Below, in pieces: positions 1 through 9,983 of a stretch of 64,000 bases of DNA; the first letter of the stretch is position 1, and every line of letters begins with the position of its first letter. The stretch spans positions 1-64,000 of the forward strand of contig JAPPDJ010000172.1 of NCBI GenBank assembly GCA_028824555.1, read 5' to 3'. The notes beneath the pieces were generated by a model. It saw only the letters and a list, made by a program, of their open reading frames with translations. It was not told the DNA's origin and did not search any database. This DNA is from Gammaproteobacteria bacterium. GTDB taxonomy: Bacteria; Pseudomonadota; Gammaproteobacteria; Pseudomonadales; Azotimanducaceae. Position numbers and translations under genes: made by a program.

Positions 1-2269
1 CAAACAGGATCAGCGGGATGCGGAACCGGTGCGCCAGCTCGAACATGCGGTCCTGCTTGTAGTGGTTGCGCCCGCCCTGGGTTCCGGCCAGCACTGTGTA
101 GTCGTAGTGCACCAGCATCGTGCGGGCGTCCTCTTCGCCGAAGAGATCCGCGTTCACCGTGCCGATGCCGGCGATGAGGCCGTCCGCCGGGGTGTCGCGA
201 CGCAGGGTCTCCATGTCATGGCGGCGATGCTGGCGCGCGACCACGAGCGGCCAGTACTCCTTGAAGCTGCCGTCGTCCATCAATTGCTCGATGTTTTCGC
301 GCGGCATTCGGTAGCCTCGGCCATAGCGCTTCGCCACCGCCTCGGGGCGGTTCTCGTCCAGGATGTAGGCGTGGCGTTCGTAGGTCTGCGCGAGATCGGG
401 GCGGATGTAGTCCGGGTCCAGTTCCGCCGCTGCCGATGCGGCGCCACCGGTGACCTCCGCCTCCTCGACGAAGACGATGGGATAGCCCTCGCGCACCACA
501 TCGCCTTCGGCCATCGTCACCTGCCGGACGATGCCGTCGTGCTCGGCAGCGATGACGTGCTCCATCTTCATCGCCTCCACCACCGCCACCTGCTGCCCGG
601 CACGCACCTCGTCACCCGGCGCGACATCAAGCGAGACGATGGTGCCTTGGATGGGCGAACCGACGCCGGTGGCGCCGTCCGGGCCCTGGACGGCCGGCAA
701 CTCCGGTTCGCTGATGGATTGCGATGCCTGCTCCGACTTCACCTTGGCGTCGTGGTCGAAGAGGGCCAAGGGATCGCTGGTATCGACCCGGGCGCCGGCA
801 AAGCCGTCCGCGGCGGGGGCCGGGCCGGCCGCGGACTTGGAGACGAAGCGCTGCCGAGTTTCGGCCGAAGGCACCGCCAGATGATGCAGGTTGTCGTCCA
901 CCCAGCGCGTGGTGACTTCCCCTGCGAGGAAGTCCTCGTGCTGCAAGACGTTGTGCAGGAAAGGAATGTTTGTTCCCACGCCCTCGATGCGGAACTCCGA
1001 AAGAGCACGTCGCGTACGGGCGACGGCGGCTTCGAAGTCGGGCAGCGGCGAGTGCCCGATCACTTTCGCAAGCAATGAGTCGAAGGCGGTGGAAGTGGAA
1101 TAGCCGGCGTAGCCGAAGCCGTCCGTGCGTACGCCGGGGCCGTTCGGCGCTTCATACACGGCGAGTTCGCCTCCGGCCGGGCGCACGGAGCCGTCCTCGC
1201 CCAACGTCTCCATGTTCACCCGCGCCTGGATGGCGTAGCCACGCGGCTTGGCGACGGCGGGGTCGTCGAGGCCGAGTTCCTTGAGCGTCGCCCCTTGGGC
1301 GAGGCGAATCTGTGCCTGGACGATGTCCACCCCGGTCACTTCCTCGGTGACGGTGTGCTCCACCTGCAGCCGGGCGTTGGTTTCGATGAAGACGAACGGG
1401 CGTTCGCTCCCGGAGCCTTCAGCCAGTGGAGAGTCCGAGGCGTCCAGAAGAAACTCGAACGTCCCCAAGCTCGCATAGCCCTGATGGCGGGCGAACTGCA
1501 CCGCGGCGTCGATGATGCGGCCTCGCAGATCACCATCGAGCGCCGGCGCCGGCGCGATCTCGACCACCTTTTGATGCCGCCGCTGCACGCTGCACTCGCG
1601 CTCGCCGAGATGCGCCACGTTGCCAGCCGCATCGCCGAGAATCTGCACTTCGATATGGCGGGCTCGGGGCAGGAACTCCTCCACATAAACATCCGCGACG
1701 CCGAACGCCGCCTTTGCTTCGGATTGGCAGCGCTGCCATGCGGGCTCGACCTCAGAAGCATCCTGCACGACCCGCGTGCCACGACCACCGCCCCCAGCGA
1801 CGGCCTTGACGATCATGGCGCCACCGTTCAGCGAATCGAAGAACGCCTGCGCCTCCTCTAGTGAAACCGCGCGGTCCAGGCCGCCGGCCACCGGCACGCC
1901 CGCAGCCACGGCCGCGGCTCGGGCGCGCCCCTTGTCGCCGAACAGGGAAAGGTGTTCAACCTTCGGCCCGACAAAGGTGACGCCTGCCTCGACACAGCGC
2001 TCGGCAAAGCTGGCGCGTTCGGCAAGGAACCCATACCCCGGATGCACCGCATCGCAGCCCGTAGCCCGCGCCGCCTCCACCACAGCCTCTTCGTCGAGAT
2101 AGGCCGCCGCCCCAACCCCAGCCAGCGCATGCGCCTCATCGGCCACCTGAACGTGCAAGCTCGCCGCATCGTCCTCCGAGTACACCGCAACACACTCGAT
2201 GCCAAGGTCCGCCGCCGCACGAGCGATCCGAATGGCAATCTCACCCCGATTGGCGATCAACAGCTTCAT
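1..2269 (-). CDS. Acyl-CoA carboxylase, fused biotin carboxylase-BCCP-carboxyltransferase (3' end runs off the window)
   Basis: Reverse strand from ATG at 2269: MKLLIANRGEIAIRIARAA...; biotin carboxylase body; biotin site VVEAMKMEHVIAAE (ATG codon at 569-571, in frame); then CT-like ...PADGLIAGIGTVNADLF...VLAGTQGGRNHYKQDRMFELAHRFRIPLIL to the window edge. Frame checked at three points; absent from the ORF track because no stop lies in the window. Confidence 0.9.
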   Translation of the reverse strand, partial: MKLLIANRGEIAIRIARAAADLGIECVAVYSEDDAASLHVQVADEAHALAGVGAAAYLDEEAVVEAARATGCDAVHPGYGFLAERASFAERCVEAGVTFVGPKVEHLSLFGDKGRARAAAVAAGVPVAGGLDRAVSLEEAQAFFDSLNGGAMIVKAVAGGGGRGTRVVQDASEVEPAWQRCQSEAKAAFGVADVYVEEFLPRARHIEVQILGDAAGNVAHLGERECSVQRRHQKVVEIAPAPALDGDLRGRIIDAAVQFARHQGYASLGTFEFLLDASDSPLAEGSGSERPFVFIETNARLQVEHTVTEEVTGVDIVQAQIRLAQGATLKELGLDDPAVAKPRGYAIQARVNMETLGEDGSVRPAGGELAVYEAPNGPGVRTDGFGYAGYSTSTAFDSLLAKVIGHSPLPDFEAAVARTRRALSEFRIEGVGTNIPFLHNVLQHEDFLAGEVTTRWVDDNLHHLAVPSAETRQRFVSKSAAGPAPAADGFAGARVDTSDPLALFDHDAKVKSEQASQSISEPELPAVQGPDGATGVGSPIQGTIVSLDVAPGDEVRAGQQVAVVEAMKMEHVIAAEHDGIVRQVTMAEGDVVREGYPIVFVEEAEVTGGAASAAAELDPDYIRPDLAQTYERHAYILDENRPEAVAKRYGRGYRMPRENIEQLMDDGSFKEYWPLVVARQHRRHDMETLRRDTPADGLIAGIGTVNADLFGEEDARTMLVHYDYTVLAGTQGGRNHYKQDRMFELAHRFRIPLILF

Positions 2270-2540
2270 GGCCTTTGGCTTCCCCCGTCCGATTTTCAGC
2301 GCCGCCCATGCCAAACTGGCTTGAAGACGGCCTGCGACACGCCTACGCTCAAGTGAAACGTGCCCGACGGCACGCGGGAGTTCGCTGAGCACGAACTCTT
2401 TGGCGGGCGAGATGTGCCCCTTCAGAGGGGCTTCGTTGCGAGTATACCCGTCGCATGTGGACGGCGGCGGTCCCCTTGTATACGGAAGGAATCAAAACGG
2501 ACGTATGATCGTGCGCCAGCGACGGACGGAGGACACGAGA

Positions 2541-3629
2541 GTGACGGAGTTTGCCGAGGCGGCGGAACAGGCGATGGGGCTCGGGAACCGCGGGCCGCTC
2601 AAGGTCGACGCGGGTGGTCGGGTGGACGAGGCCATTCTTGACGCCTATTGGCGTACCGGCTTCTACATCTTTGAGGGTGCGCTCGATGCCGAGGAGATGG
2701 CGGAGCTCAAGGGGGAGTTCGATGAGCTTGTGGCGCGGGCGCCCGTTGCTTCCGGAGCCGAAACCGATGCCCAGGGGCGGCCGGCGATGGGTGACGAGAC
2801 GCAGCGGAAGCTGTTTCGCTTCGTCAAGCCTCTGACGGATCCCTACGGCGCCACGGAGACCACGGGCGGCCGCTATCAGATAAGGATGCGCGAGCCGAAC
2901 GCGCCCGAAAGCGCGCCGGCCCAAGTGCTGCTGCAAATCGGCGGCATCCTGCAGTTCATGGACAGCACGCTGCGCATCTATGGCCACCCTGGGCTGTTGG
3001 CCGTGGCGGAGGCGGTGAACGGAGCCGATTTCACGCCCTTCACCGAAGTCATCTGGTTCAAGCAAGCTCGGCTGGGCGCTGCCGTGTCCTGGCATCAAGA
3101 CGGCACCACCCACTGGCAAAGCCCGGAACTCGACCGCGGCACCCACGGCTTCAATTTCATGGTGAACCTCTACCCGACCTCTCCGGAGAACGCCCTTTGG
3201 GTGGTGCCCGGCACGCACATCGGTGGCAAGGCCGACCTCAAGGCGATGATGGCCGACAGCGGCTCCGACCGGCTCGAAGGGGCGGTGCCGATGCTCTGCA
3301 ACCCGGGCGACGTGGCCATGTGCAACCGCCAGGTGGTGCATGGCTCGTTTCCCAACACGTCGGCCACGCCCCGCGCCACGTTTGTGTTCGGCTTTCACCG
3401 TCGCTCGTCGGTGGCCGGCGTCCAGGGCTGGGCGCCCGAGCCGTACAGCGACGCCTACATCGCGTCGAGCAGCCGACTCATCCCGCTCGCCATCGATGCC
3501 CGCAAGCAGCGATTTCCCGAGGAGCGGCCCTATTGCTACCAACCGCTTGCAGATCAGCCCATCCGGCTTGACGAAGCGACGCGCACGGAGGTGCTGCACA
3601 ACTATCAGCAGCGGATGATTGGGATCTGA
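2541..3629 (+). CDS. Phytanoyl-CoA dioxygenase (PhyH) family protein
   Basis: ORF with SWHQDGTTHW metal-binding motif and distal QVVHGSFPN; GTG start at 2541 chosen (upstream ATGs possible). Confidence 0.85.
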   Translation: MTEFAEAAEQAMGLGNRGPLKVDAGGRVDEAILDAYWRTGFYIFEGALDAEEMAELKGEFDELVARAPVASGAETDAQGRPAMGDETQRKLFRFVKPLTDPYGATETTGGRYQIRMREPNAPESAPAQVLLQIGGILQFMDSTLRIYGHPGLLAVAEAVNGADFTPFTEVIWFKQARLGAAVSWHQDGTTHWQSPELDRGTHGFNFMVNLYPTSPENALWVVPGTHIGGKADLKAMMADSGSDRLEGAVPMLCNPGDVAMCNRQVVHGSFPNTSATPRATFVFGFHRRSSVAGVQGWAPEPYSDAYIASSSRLIPLAIDARKQRFPEERPYCYQPLADQPIRLDEATRTEVLHNYQQRMIGI

Positions 3630-3723
3630 AGGCGGGCGCTGTCGAGGAGCGTCGATTCTGTGCACGCGCGCCCTGCGGGCACGTTGCGCGCGCCCTAGCA
3701 ACCTGTCGGACTTGTGATGGGCG

Positions 3724-3845
3724 GGCCTTCGGAGGGAAGGCATTCTGCCTTCTCTGAGCCGATAGACAGTTCTCATTGCAAGTAGCGGTCAGCGCGCCAG
3801 AGGGCGCGCAGGGAAGGCAGGATGCCTTCCCTCCGAAGGCCCCCT
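3724..3845. repeat. Dispersed repeat family A, copy 1 (paired inverted 'GGAGGGAAGGCATTCTGCCTTCCC' palindromes)
   Basis: ggccttcggagggaaggcattctgccttctct ... gcagggaaggcaggatgccttccctccgaaggcc; same architecture at 39162-39285 and 48067-48180. Confidence 0.85.
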
Positions 3846-3851
3846 TGTCAC

Positions 3852-3910
3852 GCGCCAGGGCGGGCACGTTGGCAGTTTGCCACGCGAACTGCTGGCCTTC
3901 GCTCTCGTTG
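3852..3910. repeat. Dispersed repeat family B (GGGCGCGTYGGCAG...CTGC type), copy
   Basis: gccagggcgggcacgttggcagtttgccacgcgaactgctggccttcgctctcg; related to 18607-18650, 29082-29155, 43871-43925, 48190-48240. Confidence 0.55.
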
Positions 3911-3945
3911 TACGCAATTCATGAGTCCCGCTGGCGCCGGCGCAT

Positions 3946-4551
3946 TCAACCGGAGCCTTCGCAAGCCCCGAATACCGCGTCAAATGCGGCGCTCAGCGCT
4001 TCGCCCGCGCCGGAGAAGAAATGGTCCGCGCCCTGCAAAGTGATTAGGCGCGCGGACTCCTGCTCAGCCGCCCACTTGGTAGCGAACTCCGCGTCCACGA
4101 AGTCGTCTTGGTCCCCGTGGATGAGCACGGTTCGGGGTGTGCCTCGGTGGGGGAAGTCCATCGATGGCATGGGCGGCGCCACCAGCACAACTTGGGCGAT
4201 GTCGTCGAGGGCGGCGGCGGCACGCCATGCGACACCGGCACCGAAGGAATAGCCAAGCAGGGTGAGCGTGCTGGTTTCGAGTGTGCTGCGCACCCAGTTT
4301 GCGACGCAAGCGGCGTCTTCCGCCTCGCCATTGCCGCCATCGAAACTGCCTTCGCTGGCACCGACGCCACGGTAGTTGAAACGGACGGAACTGCCGCCTT
4401 GGCGCTGCCATGCTTGCTCGGCAATGCCCAGCACGGCGTCGTGCATGGAGCCGCCGTAGAGCGGATGCGGGTGGCAAAGAACTGCGCAGTCGCCGCCTCG
4501 GACATCTACTGCCAGTTCCAAAGCGCCGGCGGGGCCCTCGATGTGCGTCAT
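3946..4551 (-). CDS. Alpha/beta hydrolase family protein
   Basis: MTHIEGPAGALELAVD..HPHPLYGGSMHD..FNYRGVGASEG..LLGYSFGAG..GADHFF; nucleophile GYSFGAG. Confidence 0.85.
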   Translation of the reverse strand: MTHIEGPAGALELAVDVRGGDCAVLCHPHPLYGGSMHDAVLGIAEQAWQRQGGSSVRFNYRGVGASEGSFDGGNGEAEDAACVANWVRSTLETSTLTLLGYSFGAGVAWRAAAALDDIAQVVLVAPPMPSMDFPHRGTPRTVLIHGDQDDFVDAEFATKWAAEQESARLITLQGADHFFSGAGEALSAAFDAVFGACEGSG

Positions 4552-4705
4552 GTTCCCCCCCGGTCTTGCCACAGCGGCCCTGGCCGCGCAGCAGATCGTT
4601 TTCCCGTCGCTATCATGAAGCGACATTCGCGTCCGCAGCCTCGCGCACGGACCGCAATGTCGTTCGCGGATTCTCGCCGAGCAGGAGGCCAAAGGCCAAC
4701 AGCGC

Positions 4706-5209
4706 ATGACCTCAAACCACAACGCCGCAGCCACCATACGCGACGAGCAGTCCTGCGATGCGGACGCAGTACACGCGCTGCTCCTCGAGTGCTTTCCCAC
4801 CGCGGCCGAGGCAAACCTGGTGCGGCAGCTTCGTCAGGATGGCGACACGGCATTTTCGTTCGTTGCGCTCGCTGCCGATGCCGTCGTCGGCCACGTCGTC
4901 TTCTCGCGCCTTGTCGCGCCCAAGGATTGCCTGGCATTGGCACCGGTTGCGGTGACCACAAGCTCGCGCCGGCGAGGCATCGCCGCAGCCCTCATCGAGG
5001 CGGGGATCGCCCGTGCCAAGGCGCAAGGCGTTGCGATGCTGGTGGTGCTCGGCGACCCCGCCTACTACCGCCGCTTCGGCTTCCGTGGACACACGGTTCG
5101 GGGCATGACCAGCCCATACGCGGGACCCAATCTCATGGGACTCGCTCTCGCAATGGACAGGAGCCCCGGTGACGCGATCGTGCATCCCCCTGCCTTCGAG
5201 TCGGTGTAG
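4706..5209 (+). CDS. GNAT family N-acetyltransferase
   Basis: LAPVAVTTSSRRRGIAAALIEAGIARAKAQGVAMLVVLGDPAYYRRFGF is a typical GNAT acetyl-CoA binding core. Confidence 0.9.
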   Translation: MTSNHNAAATIRDEQSCDADAVHALLLECFPTAAEANLVRQLRQDGDTAFSFVALAADAVVGHVVFSRLVAPKDCLALAPVAVTTSSRRRGIAAALIEAGIARAKAQGVAMLVVLGDPAYYRRFGFRGHTVRGMTSPYAGPNLMGLALAMDRSPGDAIVHPPAFESV

Positions 5210-5302
5210 CCGCAGCGATAGCGGCTGGAGGGTGTGGGCCCGCGCCTTGTGCTAACGTCGTTTGGCCGCATATACAGTGGACCCAACCGCCGGAGAGATG
5301 CC

Positions 5303-5740
5303 ATGGCAAGAGTGCAGGTTGCGATCAATGTGCCCGACATCGACCAAGCCGTCGCCTTCTACAGCCGCCTGTTCGGCGTCTCGCCGCACAAGGAGCGCCC
5401 GGGCTATGCCAACTTCGAGGTCGCGGACCCGCCGCTGAAGCTGGTGCTGTTCGAGCAGCAGGGGCCGGACCGGCTCAATCATCTCGGCGTCGAAGTGGAG
5501 GCAACCGCTGCCGTCGCCGCCGAGACCAAGCGGCTCGCGGCATCGGGCCTCGCCACCGAGGTGGAAGACGGCGTGGTGTGTTGCCACGCCGAGCAAGACA
5601 AGGTGTGGGTGCGAGACCCAGGCGACATCCGCTGGGAGATCTACACCATCACCGACGACATGCTCGAAAGCGGCGATGCAGCGCCAGCCGAACTCGCCAC
5701 TTCCACAAAGGGCGTCGCGAAACGTCCTTGCTGTTCATGA
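5303..5740 (+). CDS. ArsI/CadI-like glyoxalase (VOC) family protein
   Basis: MARVQVAINVPDIDQAVAFYSRLFG..YANFEVADPPLKLVL..GVVCCHAEQDKVWVRDP..WEIYT and C-terminal CCS. Confidence 0.8.
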   Translation: MARVQVAINVPDIDQAVAFYSRLFGVSPHKERPGYANFEVADPPLKLVLFEQQGPDRLNHLGVEVEATAAVAAETKRLAASGLATEVEDGVVCCHAEQDKVWVRDPGDIRWEIYTITDDMLESGDAAPAELATSTKGVAKRPCCS

Positions 5741-5828
5741 CCTCCGGGCCCTGATCACGCCGGTTGCGTCGCTCCTACGGCGCACCCCCCCAAGATGTAC
5801 AATCGCGGCGTCAGTCGAGGAGTTCGAG

Positions 5829-6617
5829 ATGCGAAGCGCCCGGATGGCATCGTTTGCGTTCGCTGGCGTCTCGTTGGCGCTTGTGTCGGGGCCTCTGTTC
5901 GCCGAGGACGAGATTGCCGTCGCGTCCGTTGACGCCACCGCCGTTCAGCTCCTCCAAGGGGCACTCGAGCTCACCCGCGGCGCATCCTCCTACACGCGCC
6001 TCGCCATGAAGATCCACCGCCCCGACTGGGAACGGAACATGGAGCTCGAGGCTTGGACCCAAGGTCAGGAAGACGCCCTGATCCGCTTCACTGCACCCGC
6101 CAAGGACGCCGGCAACGCCACTCTCAAGCTTGCCGACAGCATGTGGACGTTCGTGCCGCAGTTGAAGCGGGAGGCGCGGCTGCCGTCGAGCATGATGTCG
6201 CAGAGCTGGGCCAGCTCCGACTTCTCCTACAACGACCTCTCTCGCAGCGACAACTACCTGCGCTACTACGACGTACAGATCGTCGAGCGCGAAGAAAGCA
6301 AGGGCCACACCATCTTCTCCCTGCAGATGACCCCTTACGACGACGCGCCCATCGTCTGGGGCCGCGAAACCATGGTGCTGCGCGACGACTACGTGATGCT
6401 GAGCCAAACCTTCCACGACCAAGACCTCATCGCCTTGAAACAGATGGAAACCCGCGACATTGGCCCGTTGGGCGGGCGCGAGATTCCTCTGGTGATGCGC
6501 ATGTCCGACTTGGCCGAACCCGATCACTGGACCGAAATCCGCTACCTCGAAGCGGACTTCGACGCCGACGTGCCGGCATCGAAGTTCACCCGCTTCGCCC
6601 TGCGCGGCGAACGCTGA
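5829..6617 (+). CDS. Outer-membrane lipoprotein-sorting (LolA-like) protein
   Basis: N-terminal signal peptide; MKIHRPDWERNMELEAWTQGQEDALIRFTAPAKDAGNATLKL..MWTFVPQLKREARLPSSMMSQSWASSDFSYND. Confidence 0.75.
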   Translation: MRSARMASFAFAGVSLALVSGPLFAEDEIAVASVDATAVQLLQGALELTRGASSYTRLAMKIHRPDWERNMELEAWTQGQEDALIRFTAPAKDAGNATLKLADSMWTFVPQLKREARLPSSMMSQSWASSDFSYNDLSRSDNYLRYYDVQIVEREESKGHTIFSLQMTPYDDAPIVWGRETMVLRDDYVMLSQTFHDQDLIALKQMETRDIGPLGGREIPLVMRMSDLAEPDHWTEIRYLEADFDADVPASKFTRFALRGER

Positions 6618-6663
6618 GCCGAGGCAAGCGCCGCAAGTCGAACGAGCAAGGAGGCCACCAGGC

Positions 6664-7950
6664 ATGGCTGCCGCCGACATCGCCCAAGCGCCACCGGTCG
6701 CTGCCCCGGCCGCCACGGGCAGCGTCGGCATCGGCCTGCACATGCGGGTCGCCTGGCGCAACCTCTGGCGCAACCGCCGCCGCACCTGGCTCACCGCTAG
6801 CGGCATTGCTTTCTCCATCTTCCTGTGCGTCGTTTTCATGTCGTTTCAGCTCGGCAGCTACGACGGCATGATCGACACGGCCACCGGCATGATGTCCGGG
6901 CACATGCAGGTGCAGCACGAGGACTACTTCGACGATCCCAAGGTTGCCAACCGCATTGTCGCTGGCTCGGAACTGCTGCGCGAACTGGAAGAGGCGCCAG
7001 GAGTGGTGGCTGCTGCGCCCAGAGTCGAGGGCTTCGCTCTGGTTTCGGTGGGCGAGCGCAGCTTCGGCGGGCTGGTGATGGGGGTTGATCCGGTGCGCGA
7101 ACCGGAGGTGTCGGCCCTGTCCAAGCAGATCGTTGAAGGGGAGTACCTGCCACGTACCGACAGTGCCTATGTCGGCAAGGCTCTGGCGACGAATCTAGGC
7201 CTCAAGATTGGCGATGAGATCTTCGTCATGGGTTCCGCGCTCGAAGGCGGCGTTGCCGCGGCGCTTTTCACCGTGGACGGCCTTTTCGACACCGGCCAGG
7301 TCGAACTCGACCGCAGCATCATGCAGGTGCCCCTGTCGGCGGTTCAATCCGCCTTCGATCTCGGTGACAGCGTGCATCGCATCGTGCTGATGGCGGAGAA
7401 CGCAAACGATGCCACGGCCATCGCCCAGGGACTGGCCCCAACGTTGCCGGATGAAGCGCGCGTCCTCGACTGGGACAAACTGCTGCCGGAACTCAGGCAG
7501 ATGATCCAGATGGACGCGGTCAGTGGACTCATCATTTATGTGCTCTTGCTGGCCATCGTCACGCTGTCGGTGGCCAACAGCTTCACCATGACGGTGTTCG
7601 AGCGCACGCGGGAGTTCGGGATGCTGATCGCCATCGGCATGAGACCTGGCGGCATCGTCGCCATGATCGTCATCGAAGCGCTTTGCATGTGGGCTGTGGG
7701 CACGGCCATTGGTGCGGCCATTTCCTACTCCCTCATGATCGGCTTGGGTGCGGTGGGGGTACCCATCGCCGGGCTCGAGGACATGGCCGGCCAGTTCATG
7801 ATGCCGGAGCGCATCCACCCGGAGGTCAGCTTCTTCACGCTTGGCACTGCTCCCGTGGTGCTGCTCGTGGGAACGCTCGTTGCCGGGCTGATTCCCGCCC
7901 TACGGGTGCGGCGGCTTAAGCCAGTCGAGGCATTGCGCGAGGAAGAATGA
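6664..7950 (+). CDS. ABC transporter permease, FtsX/LolC type
   Basis: MRVAWRNLWRNRRRTWLTASGIAFSIFL...C-terminal TM helices, LIPALRVRRLKPVEALREE. Confidence 0.88.
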   Translation: MAAADIAQAPPVAAPAATGSVGIGLHMRVAWRNLWRNRRRTWLTASGIAFSIFLCVVFMSFQLGSYDGMIDTATGMMSGHMQVQHEDYFDDPKVANRIVAGSELLRELEEAPGVVAAAPRVEGFALVSVGERSFGGLVMGVDPVREPEVSALSKQIVEGEYLPRTDSAYVGKALATNLGLKIGDEIFVMGSALEGGVAAALFTVDGLFDTGQVELDRSIMQVPLSAVQSAFDLGDSVHRIVLMAENANDATAIAQGLAPTLPDEARVLDWDKLLPELRQMIQMDAVSGLIIYVLLLAIVTLSVANSFTMTVFERTREFGMLIAIGMRPGGIVAMIVIEALCMWAVGTAIGAAISYSLMIGLGAVGVPIAGLEDMAGQFMMPERIHPEVSFFTLGTAPVVLLVGTLVAGLIPALRVRRLKPVEALREEE

Positions 7951-7984
7951 TGGCCGGACCTGGTGAAGTGGGGCGGAAATCCTC

Positions 7985-9196
7985 GTGCCGCTGAAACTCC
8001 TGCTGCAACTTTCGTGGCGCAACCTTTGGCGCCACCGCCGTCGTAACGGCATCATGGTGCTGGCGATTGCGCTGGCTGTCACCGGCGTCATGCTCATGAA
8101 CACGCTCATGCGCGGCATGGCCGCCGAGATGCGCGAAGCGGCGATTGACAACCTCACGGGCCACATCAAGGTCATCCACCCCGGTTACATGGCGGACCCT
8201 GGCATCGGTCGCGGTTTTGAGCCTGAGCAAGGGTGGGAGCAGGCCCTCGCCGACGTTCCGGTGGCTGGCTGGGCGCAGCGTGTGCGGGTGCCGGCGGTCA
8301 TCATGAGCGAACGGGAAACGCGCGGCGTTCAGCTCGTTGGGGTAGACCCGGCGCAAGAGACCATTTCGTTCCTGGGCAGCCTGTCGGTTGACGGCGAGGC
8401 ATTGAGCGGTGCGGAGGACCGGCGCATCATCGTCGGCGCCACGCTGGCGGAGCAACTGGAAACGTCGGTTGGTCGCCGTCTCGTCATCATGACGCAAGGT
8501 GCGGATGGCCTGAATCGCGAGGCTGGCTATCGGATCGCCGGCACCTACGATGCCGACAGCAATGCGCTGGAGAAGGTGTTTGTCTTCACCGGCGCGCAGA
8601 CGGTGGCGAGGTTGCTCGAATCGCCAGCCGTGACCGAGGTGTCGCTCCGTCTCGAGAGCGACGACGACATTCCACTGGCGCTCGCGGAACTCGGTGCGGT
8701 CTTCGAGGACCTCGACGTCAAGGCATGGCAGGACTTGGAGCCGCAGGTGGCAAGCATGGTGTTGGTGGCCGATTTCGGCCTTTACATCATGTACTTCGTC
8801 ATCATGGGTGCCCTGGTGTTTGGCCTTGTCAACGCCCTTGTCACTGCGGTCATGGAAAGGGTGCGGGAACTCGGGATGCTGCGGGCGCTGGGCATGAGGC
8901 CGCGTAGCGTGGTGGCGCAGGTGGTGGTGGAGTCCACCCTTGTGATGACTGCGGGCGTGGTGGCCGGGCTTGCACTGGCGGTCGTCTGCTACCTGCCGTT
9001 CTCAGGCGGGATTGACCTCTCGGCCTTCAGCGAAACCATGCAAATGATGGGTGTGCGCAATATCTTCACGCCGCGGCTGGAAGTGGCGGACATGGTGATC
9101 GTGTTCGTGCTGAGCCTGGTGCTTGGCGTCCTCGCCAGCCTCTATCCCGCGCGTCGGGCGGTGAAGGTGACGCCGCTTGACGCCATGCGCCGCTGA
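7985..9196 (+). CDS. ABC transporter permease, FtsX/LolC type
   Basis: LLLQLSWRNLWRHRRRNGIMVLAIALAVTGV...SLYPARRAVKVTPLDAMRR; GTG start. Confidence 0.88.
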   Translation: MPLKLLLQLSWRNLWRHRRRNGIMVLAIALAVTGVMLMNTLMRGMAAEMREAAIDNLTGHIKVIHPGYMADPGIGRGFEPEQGWEQALADVPVAGWAQRVRVPAVIMSERETRGVQLVGVDPAQETISFLGSLSVDGEALSGAEDRRIIVGATLAEQLETSVGRRLVIMTQGADGLNREAGYRIAGTYDADSNALEKVFVFTGAQTVARLLESPAVTEVSLRLESDDDIPLALAELGAVFEDLDVKAWQDLEPQVASMVLVADFGLYIMYFVIMGALVFGLVNALVTAVMERVRELGMLRALGMRPRSVVAQVVVESTLVMTAGVVAGLALAVVCYLPFSGGIDLSAFSETMQMMGVRNIFTPRLEVADMVIVFVLSLVLGVLASLYPARRAVKVTPLDAMRR

Positions 9197-9260
9197 CATC
9201 CCGCACGCAACCGTAAGCCGACCTCGAACGCGCCAACGCTTGACCGGAGAGACCCGTCCA

Positions 9261-9941
9261 ATGACTCAGCACGTTGTCGAATGCCAAGGCGTTTCGCGCA
9301 CCTATCAAGACGATGCAGTGCCCGTCCACGCCCTGCGTGACGTGGACTTCGCGGTCGATTCCGGAGAGTTCGTCAGCCTTGCCGGGCCTTCGGGATCCGG
9401 CAAGTCCACCCTGTTGCATGTCATCGGCGGCTTGGACCGGCCCAATGCCGGCGCCATCACCGTGGACGGTGAGGACATCAACGCCTTAGGTGATAGCGAA
9501 CTCGCTGACCTGCGCCTCAACAAGATCGGCTTCGTGTTTCAGGCCTACAACCTCATTCCGGTGCTGTCGGCGCAAGAGAACGTGGAGTTCATCATGCAGC
9601 TGCAGGGCATCGACGCAGCCGAGCGGGGCGATCGGGCGCTCGGTACGCTCGACTCGCTCGGCATGCGCGACCTCGCTGACCGGCGCCCGGGCGAGATGTC
9701 TGGCGGACAGCAACAGCGAGTGGCCATCGCCCGGGCCATCGTCACCAATCCCGTCCTGCTCCTGGCCGACGAGCCAAGCGCCAACCTCGATACCGGCACC
9801 ACCGGCGAGTTGCTTGAACTCTTGAAGCGCCTGAACAAGGAAAGGGGCGTGACCATCCTCACCGCCACCCACGACCCCATGGTGATGGGCTATGCATCCC
9901 GTCAGGTACACCTGCGCGACGGCGAGATCGTCAGCGAGTGA
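9261..9941 (+). CDS. ABC transporter ATP-binding protein (LolD/MacB type)
   Basis: Walker A GPSGSGKST, signature MSGGQQQR, Walker B LLLADEPSANLD. Confidence 0.93.
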   Translation: MTQHVVECQGVSRTYQDDAVPVHALRDVDFAVDSGEFVSLAGPSGSGKSTLLHVIGGLDRPNAGAITVDGEDINALGDSELADLRLNKIGFVFQAYNLIPVLSAQENVEFIMQLQGIDAAERGDRALGTLDSLGMRDLADRRPGEMSGGQQQRVAIARAIVTNPVLLLADEPSANLDTGTTGELLELLKRLNKERGVTILTATHDPMVMGYASRQVHLRDGEIVSE

Positions 9942-9983
9942 ACCCTCGCAGGGACTGCGACGAGCCCCGTCGCACGGCGCGGC

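Noticed and set aside
2349-3776. 475-aa minus-strand ORF opposite the PhyH gene
   Set aside because: Shadow ORF; PhyH motifs are clear on the plus strand.
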